64,000 nucleotides of DNA, from contig JAVJWR010000026.1 in assembly GCA_040221975.1 (NCBI GenBank), positions 1 to 64,000 on the forward strand, in the 5' to 3' direction. Every line of letters begins with the position of its first letter. Position 1 is the first letter of the stretch. Both the position numbers and the translations under genes were made by a program. The DNA is from Haliea sp040221975 (lineage in GTDB: Bacteria > Pseudomonadota > Gammaproteobacteria > Pseudomonadales > Halieaceae). The notes beneath the pieces are model-generated. The model was not told the DNA's origin, ran no database searches, and was given only the letters and a program-made list of their open reading frames with translations. Positions 17,229 to 25,267 of the stretch are shown one piece after another.

Positions 17229-18659
17229 TCACCGATTCAATTTCAGCAATTGGTCCACGACCCGCTCCAGCTGTACAAGATTATTGCACTCTGCGGCAAA
17301 ATGACAGGCACTCTGGTAGCGCAGCATCTCCGAATCTCCCGTGCCCCAGGCCCGCCGTGATTCCGGGTTGAGCCAGATCACCCGCCGGCTGCGTTGGTAG
17401 ATGCTGCGCAGAATGTCCAGTCGCGGCTCGCCATTGTTGTTGCGGGCATCGCCGAGAATGATCACCGTGGTGTTGCTGTTGATATCATCCAGGGCCAGTT
17501 TGGCAAAATCCTGCAGACTGCTGCCGTAGTCGGTGGCGCCGCCATAGCGCCAGTTCACCAGCTCGATCGCCTTCTCCACCGGGTGCTGGCTGAACAGCTC
17601 GCTGACCTCACCGAGGTGGCTGGAAAAGGCAAAGCTGCGCACGCGCGGCAGCACGTCCTGCAGGCTGTAGAGGAACAGCAACAGGAACTTGGCATAGGCC
17701 GCCACCGAGCCGCTGACATCGCAGATTGCCAGCAACTGCGGCTTGTCCTTGCGCACCCGGCGCCAGTAGGTGTTGAACATGACGCCGTCGTTGGCGATGC
17801 CACGGCGCAGGGTCTTGCCCATGTCCAGCCGGCCGCGCCGAAACAGCCGGCGCTTGCGGGCGTGGCGTTCCGCCAGCTTGCGCGCCATGCGCCGCACCAG
17901 CTCCTGCACCCGGTGCATGTAGCGCTGCTCCAGGTGGCTGAGTTTGGTGGTACTGAGGATTTCATCCATGAAGCGGGCATTGTCGCCCTCGGCCTGCAAC
18001 AGGTACTGGCGGGCTACATAATCGCGTACCTGTTCCCGCAGAATGTCGCGATAACGTTTCAAAGGCTCCAGCGCCGGGCTCTGGCGCTGTTCCAGATCGG
18101 CGATGGCGCGCCTGATCTGCTCTTCACCCATGGCATCAAGCATGCGTCGCAGGTACTGGCCCTTCTGGGTGAACATCTGGATCTGGCTTAAGCCCACGCC
18201 GGCTGCAGCCTCGCCCATGGCTAGATTCAACGCGGTGCGATCATTGTCGCGCAGCTGCCGCAACAGCTCACCATCCAGCAGCGCCTGCAGCCCGGCATCG
18301 TCGGCCGCGGCCTCCTCCAGCAAGCTGTCATCGGGGCTGGCCCGGCCGGCTGCTTCCGGCTTTTCCCCCTGGCCTGAGTCAGGCGGCGTCTCCGGCTCAT
18401 CCTGCAGCGCGTCGCGCTCCTCCCGGGTGCTGGCAAAGTCCGCCAGTTGCTGGTCGAAAAAGCGGTCGAAGCAATGCTGGAACACCGCTTCCTCCGCCGG
18501 CGTTTTTGCCAGGGCCGTGGCCAGCCCGTCCCGCAGTCGCTCGCGACGGGCGTAGCCCAGGGTGACAGCGACATCCATGGCATCCAGTGTTTCCGCCGGT
18601 GAGATGCGTACATCGTGGCTGCGCAGCAGGCGAATAAAGCTGACCAGGTGGCTTTGCAC
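17229..18659 (-). CDS. CoxE-like VWA-domain protein
   Basis: VWA containing CoxE-like protein, 476 residues, normally a client-specific adaptor of MoxR-type AAA+ ATPases in metalloenzyme or complex maturation. The N-terminal helical part (about 1-220) contains an acidic spacer. The C-terminal VWA domain retains the metal-ion-dependent adhesion site: DVSGS, then the Thr of GGATDYGSS and the Asp of ILGDARNNN. A strongly basic patch (ARKRRLFRRGRLD) precedes the VWA domain. The GTG at 18659 is chosen as start, 19 bp after the MoxR stop; no good Shine-Dalgarno is seen, so the exact start is uncertain. Co-transcribed with the MoxR ATPase and the zinc-ribbon gene. Confidence 0.85.
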   Translation of the reverse strand: MQSHLVSFIRLLRSHDVRISPAETLDAMDVAVTLGYARRERLRDGLATALAKTPAEEAVFQHCFDRFFDQQLADFASTREERDALQDEPETPPDSGQGEKPEAAGRASPDDSLLEEAAADDAGLQALLDGELLRQLRDNDRTALNLAMGEAAAGVGLSQIQMFTQKGQYLRRMLDAMGEEQIRRAIADLEQRQSPALEPLKRYRDILREQVRDYVARQYLLQAEGDNARFMDEILSTTKLSHLEQRYMHRVQELVRRMARKLAERHARKRRLFRRGRLDMGKTLRRGIANDGVMFNTYWRRVRKDKPQLLAICDVSGSVAAYAKFLLLFLYSLQDVLPRVRSFAFSSHLGEVSELFSQHPVEKAIELVNWRYGGATDYGSSLQDFAKLALDDINSNTTVIILGDARNNNGEPRLDILRSIYQRSRRVIWLNPESRRAWGTGDSEMLRYQSACHFAAECNNLVQLERVVDQLLKLNR

Positions 18660-18678
18660 GGTGGCCCGAGGCGCTCCG

Positions 18679-19617
18679 TCAGGCCGTGCGGCGGGGCAAC
18701 AGCTCCCGCAGGCCGGCACTGGCCACGTCGATATCGTCCTCGAATTTGAGCAGCACGTTGAGTGTGCTGTGGACGGTATCCGCATTCAGTTCGCGGGCGT
18801 GCAGCAGCAACAGGCTGCGGGCCCAGTCGATGGTCTCGGAAATGGCCGGTGCTTTCTTCAGGTCCAGGTCGCGCAGGGAGTGGACAAACGCCACCAGCTG
18901 GTGGCGCAGCTGCTGGTCGATGTCCGGGACCCGGCTGAGCACGATCCGCTCCTCCAGCTCGACGCTGGGGAAGGGAATGTACAGGTGCAGACAGCGGCGC
19001 TTGAGGGCGTCACTGATGTCGCGGGTGTTGTTGCTGGTCAGGAATACCATCGGCGAGACGCTGGCCTTGACCGTGCCGATTTCAGGGATGGATACCTGGT
19101 AGTCCGAGAGTATTTCCAGCAGCAGCGACTCGAATTCGTAATCGGACTTGTCCACCTCGTCGATCAGCAGGATTGCGCCGCGCTCCTGCTGCATGGCCTT
19201 CAGCAGCGGCCGGGGCTCCAGAAACTGTTCCGAGTAGAAAATATCGCCGAACTGATGCAGGCGCTCCACCGATTCCGCCAGACCCTGGGCGCCCTGCAGC
19301 AGGTCCCCCAGTTTTTCCTTCAGTACCTGGGTGTACAGCAATTGCTTGCCGTATTTCCATTCATACAGGGCCTTGGCTTCGTCCAGGCCCTCGTAGCACT
19401 GCAGCCGGATCAGCGGCACATCCAGCAGCATGGCGGTGGTTTTCGCCAGCTCGGTCTTGCCCACTCCCGGTGGTCCCTCGACCAGGATGGGCTTGCGCAG
19501 CTGGAAGGCGAGGAACACTGCGGTCGCGATCTTGGGGCTGCAGATGTAGCCGAAGGACTCAAAGCCCTGCTCGATGGCCTCGATGGAGGCCAGCTGTGGA
19601 AAATTCTGGGTATGCAA
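18679..19617 (-). CDS. MoxR-family AAA+ ATPase
   Basis: AAA+ chaperone ATPase of 312 residues in the MoxR family, which works with VWA proteins to mature or insert cofactors into target complexes. Walker A GPPGVGKTE at 48-56, Walker B ILLIDEVDKSD near 149-159, sensor 1 SNNTRD and an Arg-rich RRCLHLYIPFP segment are visible. The start is a TTG at 19617 (TTG CAT ACC), preceded by AGAGG seven bases upstream. No ATG gives a complete N-terminus. The VWA partner follows 19 bp downstream and moaA precedes it by 55 bp. Similar pairs (CoxD/CoxE) serve molybdenum hydroxylases, but no such enzyme lies in the window. Confidence 0.9.
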   Translation of the reverse strand: MHTQNFPQLASIEAIEQGFESFGYICSPKIATAVFLAFQLRKPILVEGPPGVGKTELAKTTAMLLDVPLIRLQCYEGLDEAKALYEWKYGKQLLYTQVLKEKLGDLLQGAQGLAESVERLHQFGDIFYSEQFLEPRPLLKAMQQERGAILLIDEVDKSDYEFESLLLEILSDYQVSIPEIGTVKASVSPMVFLTSNNTRDISDALKRRCLHLYIPFPSVELEERIVLSRVPDIDQQLRHQLVAFVHSLRDLDLKKAPAISETIDWARSLLLLHARELNADTVHSTLNVLLKFEDDIDVASAGLRELLPRRTA

Positions 19618-19672
19618 GTGGTTACCTCTTCGGGCCAGCTATGGCTGGTCGGGGACGCCCAGTCGGGGGCGC

Positions 19673-20683
19673 CTAACCGCCGGTCATGTTCATGAAGCGC
19701 AGGATCTCGGGTTCCTCGCCATGGGTAAAGTGGTGCTTCTCCGGCTTCAGCGCCATCGCCGCGACGATGGCGCGCTCCAGTTCCACCCGGCTGGAACCGG
19801 GAGCGCGCAGCACCGGGCGCAGATCCGCCGAGTGCTCATTGCCCAGGCACAGCAGCAGGCGCCCCTCCACCGTGATCCGCACCCGATTGCAGAGGTGGCA
19901 GAAGTTGTTGCTGTGGGGGGAGATAAAACCGACCCGGCTGGGGCTGTCGGCCATGCTGAAGTAACGGGCAGGGCCGGCGCTGCCGTCCGGTTCCCCCAGT
20001 GGCTGCAGCGGATAGTGGCTGCCGATACGCTGCTCGAGCTCGGCGCTGCTGCAGAAGCTCAGCGCCCGGCTGTGCTCGTCAATCTGCCCCAGCGGCATTT
20101 CCTCGATAAAGGCGATGTCGATCGCGCGCTGGCGGGCAAACTCCACCAGCTCCAGCACCTCGTCGTCGTTGCGCCCCCGGAGGATCACTGCGTTGAGTTT
20201 GATCCGTTCGAAACCCGCGGCGACCGCGGCATCCACGCCCGCAATCACTTGCGCCAGGTCGCCGAAGCGGGTCAGCTCGCGGAAGCGGTCCGGGCGCAGG
20301 CTGTCGAGGCTGATATTGACCCGGCTGACGCCGGCGTCGCGCAGCGGCGCTGCCATTTCCGCCAGGCGTGACCCGTTGCTGGTGAGCGCGAGTATCTCCA
20401 GCCCGGGCAGCAGGCCCAGGCGCTGTACCAGGGACAGGATGTTGTTGCGGATCAGCGGCTCACCGCCGGTGAGGCGGATCTTGCGCACCCCCAGCCCCAC
20501 CGCAGCCTCGGCTACCCGGTACAGTTCTTCCAGGGTCAGGACCTGGGGCTTGGGTACGAACTGCATGTCCTCCGCCATGCAGTACACGCAGCGGAAGTCG
20601 CAGCGGTCGGTGACCGACAGGCGCAGGTAGCTGATCCGGCGCTGGAAGGGGTCGACCAGGGTGGCGGGGAAGTCGTCTTTCAT
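19673..20683 (-). CDS. moaA: GTP 3',8-cyclase MoaA
   Basis: Radical-SAM enzyme that cyclises GTP in the first step of molybdenum cofactor synthesis. 336 residues. The SAM cluster motif CDFRCVYC uses C28, C32 and C35, followed by RLTGGEPLIR. The C-terminal second 4Fe-4S cluster ligands are in CHLCNRVRI and LLLCLG. The protein ends in the catalytic Gly-Gly (MTGG), so it looks intact. ATG 20683 chosen; the frame runs on upstream into the repeat region and is not supported. Its promoter must lie within or beside the inverted repeat that begins about 70 bp upstream. Confidence 0.95.
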   Translation of the reverse strand: MKDDFPATLVDPFQRRISYLRLSVTDRCDFRCVYCMAEDMQFVPKPQVLTLEELYRVAEAAVGLGVRKIRLTGGEPLIRNNILSLVQRLGLLPGLEILALTSNGSRLAEMAAPLRDAGVSRVNISLDSLRPDRFRELTRFGDLAQVIAGVDAAVAAGFERIKLNAVILRGRNDDEVLELVEFARQRAIDIAFIEEMPLGQIDEHSRALSFCSSAELEQRIGSHYPLQPLGEPDGSAGPARYFSMADSPSRVGFISPHSNNFCHLCNRVRITVEGRLLLCLGNEHSADLRPVLRAPGSSRVELERAIVAAMALKPEKHHFTHGEEPEILRFMNMTGG

Positions 20684-20755
20684 CCGGGAAGTGTACTGCC
20701 TGTGGCGCTTTGGCTCTAGTGCCGGGCTGCTGGCCGCTGGATTGCTCCGTGTTCC

Positions 20756-21040
20756 CTTCGTTCCAGTGGCAGCCTGGCGGCTGCAGCGTCGCTCCGGCAC
20801 GGGAAGATCCTTTTGCTCCATTCCGGGCGCATGCGGCGCGCGCTCCCTCAATAATCTTGCGCTGCCGTCTGGCCGCGCACGGTGTGAGCCGTACTGGCAC
20901 TCGGCATGGCTGTGGCAGTTCTGGAGCTGGCCTGTTCCCACTTTCAGTGCTGCAGGTTGGCAGCCACTAAGTGTGGGGCAGTGGGCGCGCCGACGCCCTG
21001 CAAGTCCGCAAAAGGACATTCCCGCACCGGATCAACGCGG
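20756..21040 (+). repeat. Large inverted repeat, left arm
   Basis: About 285 bp that pairs, as reverse complement, with 21159-21442. The longest exact match I found is 29 bp (20814-20842 with 21356-21384). Other blocks are GTTCCAGTGGC near 20759, TTGCGCTGCCGTC near 20857, GGCAGCCACTAAG near 20959 and CCGGATCAACGCGG at 21027-21040. Few indels separate the arms. It looks like one copy of a dispersed non-coding repeat family inserted in opposite orientation to its neighbour. Confidence 0.85.
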
Positions 21041-21158
21041 CGGGTAGACTGGAGCCACGGTACGCTGTCAGAGGAGAGGGGGCAGAGGGCGAGATTCAGG
21101 CTGCAATGCCGTGTGCGGGCATCCCAGTGGCGAAGTCATGAGCGATGGCCCCTGCACC

Positions 21159-21442
21159 CCGCGTTGATCCGGGGGGCGGGTGCTTGTTTGCGGACTTGGA
21201 GGGCGTCGGTGCGCCCGCTCAATCGTCTTAGTGGCTGCCAGCCCCCAGCCCTGTAAGTGCGAACAGGCCGTCTATAGCACTGCCTCCGCCATGCCAGATG
21301 CCAGCCCCAATCACAAAGTGCGCGGCCCGACGGCAGCGCAAGAGCGCAGCAGGCACGCGCGCCGCATGCGCCCGGAATGGAGCAGGCAAGTACCCGGTTC
21401 CCGGAGCGACGCAGCGGCCGCAAGGCCGCCACTGGAACGAAG
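21159..21442 (-). repeat. Large inverted repeat, right arm
   Basis: Reverse-complement partner of 20756-21040, about 284 bp. The outer end runs directly into the 14-bp tandem repeats at 21464-21519. The left arm lacks such repeats at its outer end, so the two copies are not identical in extent. No transposase, integrase or target-site duplication was found. Confidence 0.85.
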
Positions 21443-21463
21443 CGATCCGGGACGCGCAGCTCC

Positions 21464-21519
21464 GGACTCCGCGTCCCGGACTCCGCGTCCCGGACTACGC
21501 GTCCCGGACTACGCGTCCC
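21464..21519 (+). repeat. Four tandem copies of a 14-bp unit
   Basis: Perfectly contiguous units GGACTCCGCGTCCC (21464, 21478) and GGACTACGCGTCCC (21492, 21506), with a partial fifth (GGACT) and a degenerate copy before the array (21450-21463). Each unit is an imperfect palindrome with GGAC/GTCC ends. The 14-bp period is not a multiple of three, which argues against a coding origin. It lies about 60 bp before the start of the beta-propeller gene, so it is in or near its promoter. Confidence 0.9.
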
Positions 21520-21579
21520 GGACTTTACAGATCCCGCGCGGCTGGGCAGGATGCAAACCTGGTTCAACGAGGATTGATA

Positions 21580-22650
21580 ATGCCAATAAAGCCGCTCCTT
21601 GCCCTCACCCTGCCCCTGCTGCTGGCAATGTCCCCCACCCTTGCAGTGGCCTCGGTGCCCTGCGAAGAAATCGACGGCATCCACTCCATCTGTGGCCTGG
21701 CAGCACCGGAGGACCTGGTGCCTGCGCCCAACGGCCGCGACCTGATCTTTGGCCAGATGGCTGAACCCGGTGGCTTGTTCCTGCTGGATATTCGTGACGA
21801 CAGCGTGCGCCCGCTGCTGCCTGAGGGCCCCGTGCCGGTGCCGGCGGAGTTCTGGGGGCAGGCGGATTGCCGCCAGCCAAGCAGCTGGCTGGGGGCCCAC
21901 GGCCTGGATCTGCGGCAGCGGGCCGACGGCCGCTGGCAGCTGCTGGTGGTCAACCACACGGAGCGGGAATCGGTGGAGTTTTTCGAATTGCTGGACGCCG
22001 AGGCTGAGCGCCCGAGGGCGGTGTGGCGCGGCTGTGCGATTGCGCCGGAGGAGGGCAACTTCAATGATGTCGTCGGGCTGGCGGACGGCAGCCTGCTGGT
22101 CACCCACATGGCGGACCGGCGCCGGCAACTGTGGTCGGCGCTGCTGGCGGCGTTTGGCCGCGATACCGGTTTTGTCTACCGTTGGACACCGGTGTCCGGA
22201 TTCGTCCCGCTGCCCGGGACCGAGGGCGCGCACCCCAATGGAATACTGCTGGCGCCGGATGAGCAGAGCTTCTACCTGAACATCTACTTCGGTGGCAGTG
22301 TGCGCCGACACGCGGTAGACAGTGGCGAGCTGTTGGCCAAGGTGGCGGTGGAAAAACCGGACAATTCCAGCTGGGCCGATGATGGCAGGCTGCTGGTGGC
22401 TTCGCACCAGGCTTCCCTTTGGCAGCTGTTCCGCAGTCTTGAGCAGGATCACAGCACACCCAGCCTGCTGCCTTTCACTATCGTAGCGATAGATCCCGCA
22501 ACCATGGTCGCGGAGCCGCTGCTGCAGCGCGAGGGTCCGCCGATGGGGGCCGGTACTGTCGCCCTGCAGCGCGGGAACGACCTCTACATCGGCTCTTATG
22601 TCGGCGATCGCATCATTCGTCTGCCGCTGCCTGGAGCTGCCAGCGAGTGA
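21580..22650 (+). CDS. Secreted SMP-30/paraoxonase-like beta-propeller protein
   Basis: 356-residue exported protein. An N-terminal signal peptide (about 1-25, ending LAVASVPC) is followed by repeated strands such as LVPAPNGRDLIFGQM, VGLADGSLLVTHM, HPNGILLAPDEQSFYLNIYF and DDGRLLVASHQ. These are typical of calcium-dependent six-bladed propellers (SMP-30, arylesterase, strictosidine-synthase-like). The NxxDVVGLADG and HPNGI blocks resemble metal-ligand segments of lactonases and esterases. Function is therefore a guess: hydrolysis of a lactone or ester in the periplasm. ATG 21580 has GAGG eight bases upstream. Its stop overlaps the GTG start of the DASS carrier (GTGA), so they are translationally coupled. 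Confidence 0.72.
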   Translation: MPIKPLLALTLPLLLAMSPTLAVASVPCEEIDGIHSICGLAAPEDLVPAPNGRDLIFGQMAEPGGLFLLDIRDDSVRPLLPEGPVPVPAEFWGQADCRQPSSWLGAHGLDLRQRADGRWQLLVVNHTERESVEFFELLDAEAERPRAVWRGCAIAPEEGNFNDVVGLADGSLLVTHMADRRRQLWSALLAAFGRDTGFVYRWTPVSGFVPLPGTEGAHPNGILLAPDEQSFYLNIYFGGSVRRHAVDSGELLAKVAVEKPDNSSWADDGRLLVASHQASLWQLFRSLEQDHSTPSLLPFTIVAIDPATMVAEPLLQREGPPMGAGTVALQRGNDLYIGSYVGDRIIRLPLPGAASE

Positions 22651-24026
22651 CGGTCTGGCGCGGGCTGTTGCTCTGGGGTACGCCGCCGCTGGCAGTGGCA
22701 CTGGCCCTGTTGTTGCTGCAGGCGGGCTACAGCGAGGATATCGCCATCGTCGGCATGGTGGCGATCTGGTGCGTACTCTGGTGGGTGTTCGAGCCGGTGC
22801 CAATCCCGGTCACCTCACTGCTGCCCATCGCCCTGCTGCCGTTGCTGGGGGTACTGACCCCGGCACAGGTTGGGCAGGCCTACGGCTCGCCGCTGATCCT
22901 GCTGCTGCTGGGCGGCTTTCTGCTGTCCAAGGCGATGGAGCACTCCGGCGCCCACCGCCGCATCGCCATTGGCATGGTGCGACTGGTCGGCGCCAACAGT
23001 GGGCGCCGGCTGGTACTGGGATTCATGATTGCGGCTGCCGTGCTGAGCATGTGGATTTCCAATACGGCGACCACGCTCATGCTGCTGCCGGTGGCGCTGG
23101 CGGTACTGGAGGCAACAGACCGGCGGCGGGAGCTTGCGGTACCACTGTTGTTGGGGGTTGCCTACGCAGCCAGTGTCGGTGGTATCGGTACCCCGATCGG
23201 TACCCCGCCCAACCTGATCTTCATGCAGATCTACGAGCAGACCACGGGCGCCGCGATCAGCTTTAGCGGCTGGATGGGCTGGGCACTGCCCGTGGTGCTG
23301 GTGATGATTCCGCTGATGGCGCTGCTGCTGACCCGCAATCTGTCCGGGCCCATTGCCGTGGAGCTGCCCGCTACCGGCCACTGGCGCAGCGAAGAGAAGC
23401 GGGTGCTGCTGGTATTCGGGTTGACCGCTCTGGCCTGGGTGACCCGCAGCGAGCCTTTTGGCGGCTGGCAGGCCTGGCTGGACCTGCCCCAGGCCAACGA
23501 TGCCTCGGTGGCGCTGCTGGCGGTGGTGGTGATGTTCGTGCTGCCCAACGGCAAGGGCGCGCGCCTGCTCGACTGGGAGCGGGCCAGCACCATCCCCTGG
23601 GGGGTGCTGCTGCTGTTTTCCGGTGGCATCTGCCTCGCCAGCGGCTTCGTGGCATCCGGTCTCAGTGATGTCATGGGCCAGTGGCTGGCGGGAATGACGG
23701 ACATGCCGGTGTGGCTGCTGTTGCTGCTGATCTGCCTGGTGGTGACCTTCATGACCGAGACCACCTCCAACACGGCCAGCACAACCCTGCTGATGCCGGT
23801 ACTGGCGGCGGCGGCGCTGGCGGCGGATATCCCGCCAGAGCTGATCATGGTACCGGCGGCGATGAGCGCGAGTTGCGCCTTCATGCTGCCGGTGGCGACG
23901 GCACCGAACTCGGTGGTCTATGGCAGCGGCCTGATAACCACCGCGCAGATGGCGCGAGAGGGCTTCCTGTTGAACCTGCTGGGGGCGCTGGTGATCAGCA
24001 CCCTCTGTTACATCCTGGTGGCGTGA
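22647..24026 (+). CDS. SLC13/DASS-family sodium-coupled anion transporter
   Basis: Inner-membrane divalent anion:Na+ symporter family, 459 residues with about 11-12 hydrophobic segments. The two Ser-Asn-Thr motifs that bind Na+ and substrate carboxylate are present: WISNTATTLMLLP and ETTSNTASTTLLMP. Also present are GTPIGTPPNLIFM and ATAPNSVVYGSG. Typical substrates are C4-dicarboxylates, citrate or sulfate; specificity cannot be read here. GTG start at 22647 overlapping the upstream stop by 4 bp. Shorter than the RCK-containing SLC13 protein at 54604-56463 and of a different subtype. Confidence 0.9.
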   Translation: MTVWRGLLLWGTPPLAVALALLLLQAGYSEDIAIVGMVAIWCVLWWVFEPVPIPVTSLLPIALLPLLGVLTPAQVGQAYGSPLILLLLGGFLLSKAMEHSGAHRRIAIGMVRLVGANSGRRLVLGFMIAAAVLSMWISNTATTLMLLPVALAVLEATDRRRELAVPLLLGVAYAASVGGIGTPIGTPPNLIFMQIYEQTTGAAISFSGWMGWALPVVLVMIPLMALLLTRNLSGPIAVELPATGHWRSEEKRVLLVFGLTALAWVTRSEPFGGWQAWLDLPQANDASVALLAVVVMFVLPNGKGARLLDWERASTIPWGVLLLFSGGICLASGFVASGLSDVMGQWLAGMTDMPVWLLLLLICLVVTFMTETTSNTASTTLLMPVLAAAALAADIPPELIMVPAAMSASCAFMLPVATAPNSVVYGSGLITTAQMAREGFLLNLLGALVISTLCYILVA

Positions 24027-24043
24027 ACCGCGGCGGCCTGAAC

Positions 24044-24075
24044 TCCGGCAGCGGGGGGGCAGCCCCGCTGCCGGA
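24044..24075. terminator. Strong hairpin between convergent genes
   Basis: A perfect 13-bp stem (24044-24056 with 24063-24075, core CCGGCAGCGGGG) and a 6-nt loop between the convergent stops of the DASS carrier and the peroxiredoxin. There is no U-tract on either side. It may mark mRNA 3' ends by processing or pausing rather than classic intrinsic termination. Confidence 0.5.
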
Positions 24076-24081
24076 CAGCAG

Positions 24082-24561
24082 CTACAGCAGCGCCAGCATG
24101 GTCTCGGCGGAGCTGACATCGACGCCGGCGCCGGGCTCCACGTTCAGGTGGGTCACGGTGCCGTCGTCAACGATCATGGCGAAGCGCTGGCAGCGTTTGC
24201 CGAGGCCGAAGCCGGTGCCGTCCAGTTCCAGGCCCAGCGCGGCGGTAAAATCGCCATTGCCGTCGCCCAGCATCAGCAGTTCCTCGGCGTTCTGGGACTT
24301 GCCCCAGGCGTCCATGACAAAAGCGTCATTGACGGCCATGCAGGCGATGGTGTCCACGCCCTTGGCCTTGATTTTGTCGGCGTTGACCACGTAGCCGGGC
24401 AGGTGGGTGATGCTGCAGCCCGGAGTGAACGCTCCCGGTACCGCGAACAGCAGGACCTTCTTGCCCTTGAAGATGTCGTCGGTGCTGATGTCGACCGGGC
24501 CTTTTTCGCCCATGGTCTTGAGAGTTGCTGCGGGGATCTTGTCTCCGGCCTTGATCGTCAT
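24082..24561 (-). CDS. Peroxiredoxin, Prx5 (atypical 2-Cys/1-Cys) family
   Basis: Thiol peroxidase reducing H2O2 and organic peroxides in the cytoplasm. 159 residues. The peroxidatic Cys sits in PGAFTPGCSITHLPGY (about 42-57), the Prx5 signature with a conserved Thr two residues before Gly-Cys. ACMAVNDAFVMDAWGK and FGLGKRCQRFAMIVDDG are also conserved. ATG 24561 is preceded by AAGGAG with six-base spacing. Reductant could be glutaredoxin/GSH (gshA is in the window) or thioredoxin. Divergent from the methyltransferase with a 50-bp gap. Confidence 0.93.
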   Translation of the reverse strand: MTIKAGDKIPAATLKTMGEKGPVDISTDDIFKGKKVLLFAVPGAFTPGCSITHLPGYVVNADKIKAKGVDTIACMAVNDAFVMDAWGKSQNAEELLMLGDGNGDFTAALGLELDGTGFGLGKRCQRFAMIVDDGTVTHLNVEPGAGVDVSSAETMLALL

Positions 24562-24611
24562 GTTAGTCTCCTTGGTCGTGGGGGTTGCCCGTGGAGCGAG
24601 GATAATAACAG

Positions 24612-25262
24612 ATGAGCCGCAGTATGCACTGCCCTCTCTGCGCTGGTCCCGGCAGCGACTTTCACCGGGATCGGCGGCGCGCCTATCTGCGCTGCGGGCG
24701 CTGCCTGCTGGTGTGGGTACCGGCGGACTTCCTGCTGTTGCCGGAGCAGGAGAAAGCGGAGTACGACCTGCACCGGAACAGGCCTGACGACCCCGCCTAC
24801 CGCGGTTTTCTGGGTCGGCTTGCGATGCCACTGCTGCAGCGCCTCGCCCCCGGCAGCAGCGGCCTGGAGTTCGGCTGCGGTCCCGGTCCGGCGCTCGCGG
24901 CGATGCTGCGCGAGGCCGGGCACCGGGTGACCCTCTACGACCCGTTCTATTTCCCCAACCCCGGGGCCCTGGAGGGCTGTTATGACTTCATCACCGCGAC
25001 CGAGGTCGTGGAGCATCTGCACCGGCCCGGCGCCGAATTGCAGCGGTTGTGGACGCTGCTGCGGCCGGGAGGCACCCTGGGCATCATGACCAAGCTGGTG
25101 CGGGACCGGGAAGCCTTCACCACATGGCACTACAAGAATGATCCGACCCATGTCTGCTTTTTCAGCCGCGACACCTGGTACTGGTGGGCGCAGTGCCATG
25201 TCGCCTCTGTAGTATTCCCGCAAGCCGATGTCATCCTGCTAACGAAAAGTGCCACAGCCTGA
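24612..25262 (+). CDS. Zinc-finger class I SAM-dependent methyltransferase
   Basis: 216-residue predicted methyltransferase. The N-terminus has two Cys pairs (CPLC at about 7-10 and CGRC near 28-31) like a small zinc finger. The Rossmann core follows: motif I GLEFGCGPGPALAAML, acidic motif II VTLYDPF, motif III-like ITATEVVEHLHRP and LWTLLRPGGTLGIMT. The C-terminal WHYKNDPTHVCFFSRDTW is characteristic of proteins annotated as methyltransferase-domain homologues of unknown substrate. Start ATG 24612; the 5' end is divergent from peroxiredoxin. Confidence 0.82.
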   Translation: MSRSMHCPLCAGPGSDFHRDRRRAYLRCGRCLLVWVPADFLLLPEQEKAEYDLHRNRPDDPAYRGFLGRLAMPLLQRLAPGSSGLEFGCGPGPALAAMLREAGHRVTLYDPFYFPNPGALEGCYDFITATEVVEHLHRPGAELQRLWTLLRPGGTLGIMTKLVRDREAFTTWHYKNDPTHVCFFSRDTWYWWAQCHVASVVFPQADVILLTKSATA

Positions 25263-25267
25263 GCTGT

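Larger units (their letters stand above)
20684..21579. other. Gene-free region between moaA and the beta-propeller gene
   Basis: About 0.9 kb without a credible gene between two divergently transcribed genes. Most of it is two arms of a large imperfect inverted repeat (20756-21040 and 21159-21442) around a 118-bp centre. A short 14-mer tandem array follows the right arm. Frames that stay open across the arms are rich in Arg, Ala, Gly and Pro, lack any recognisable fold and run into neighbouring genes, so I treat them as non-coding. Confidence 0.7.

Noticed and set aside
20661..21047. Possible protein shared by both arms of the inverted repeat (similar translations in both arms)
   Set aside because: The arms differ mainly by substitutions, so any frame open in one is open in the other; the composition is Arg/Ala/Gly/Trp-biased and no RBS or domain is visible.
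21464..21519. CRISPR array
   Set aside because: Units are contiguous 14-mers with no unique spacers and no cas genes nearby.
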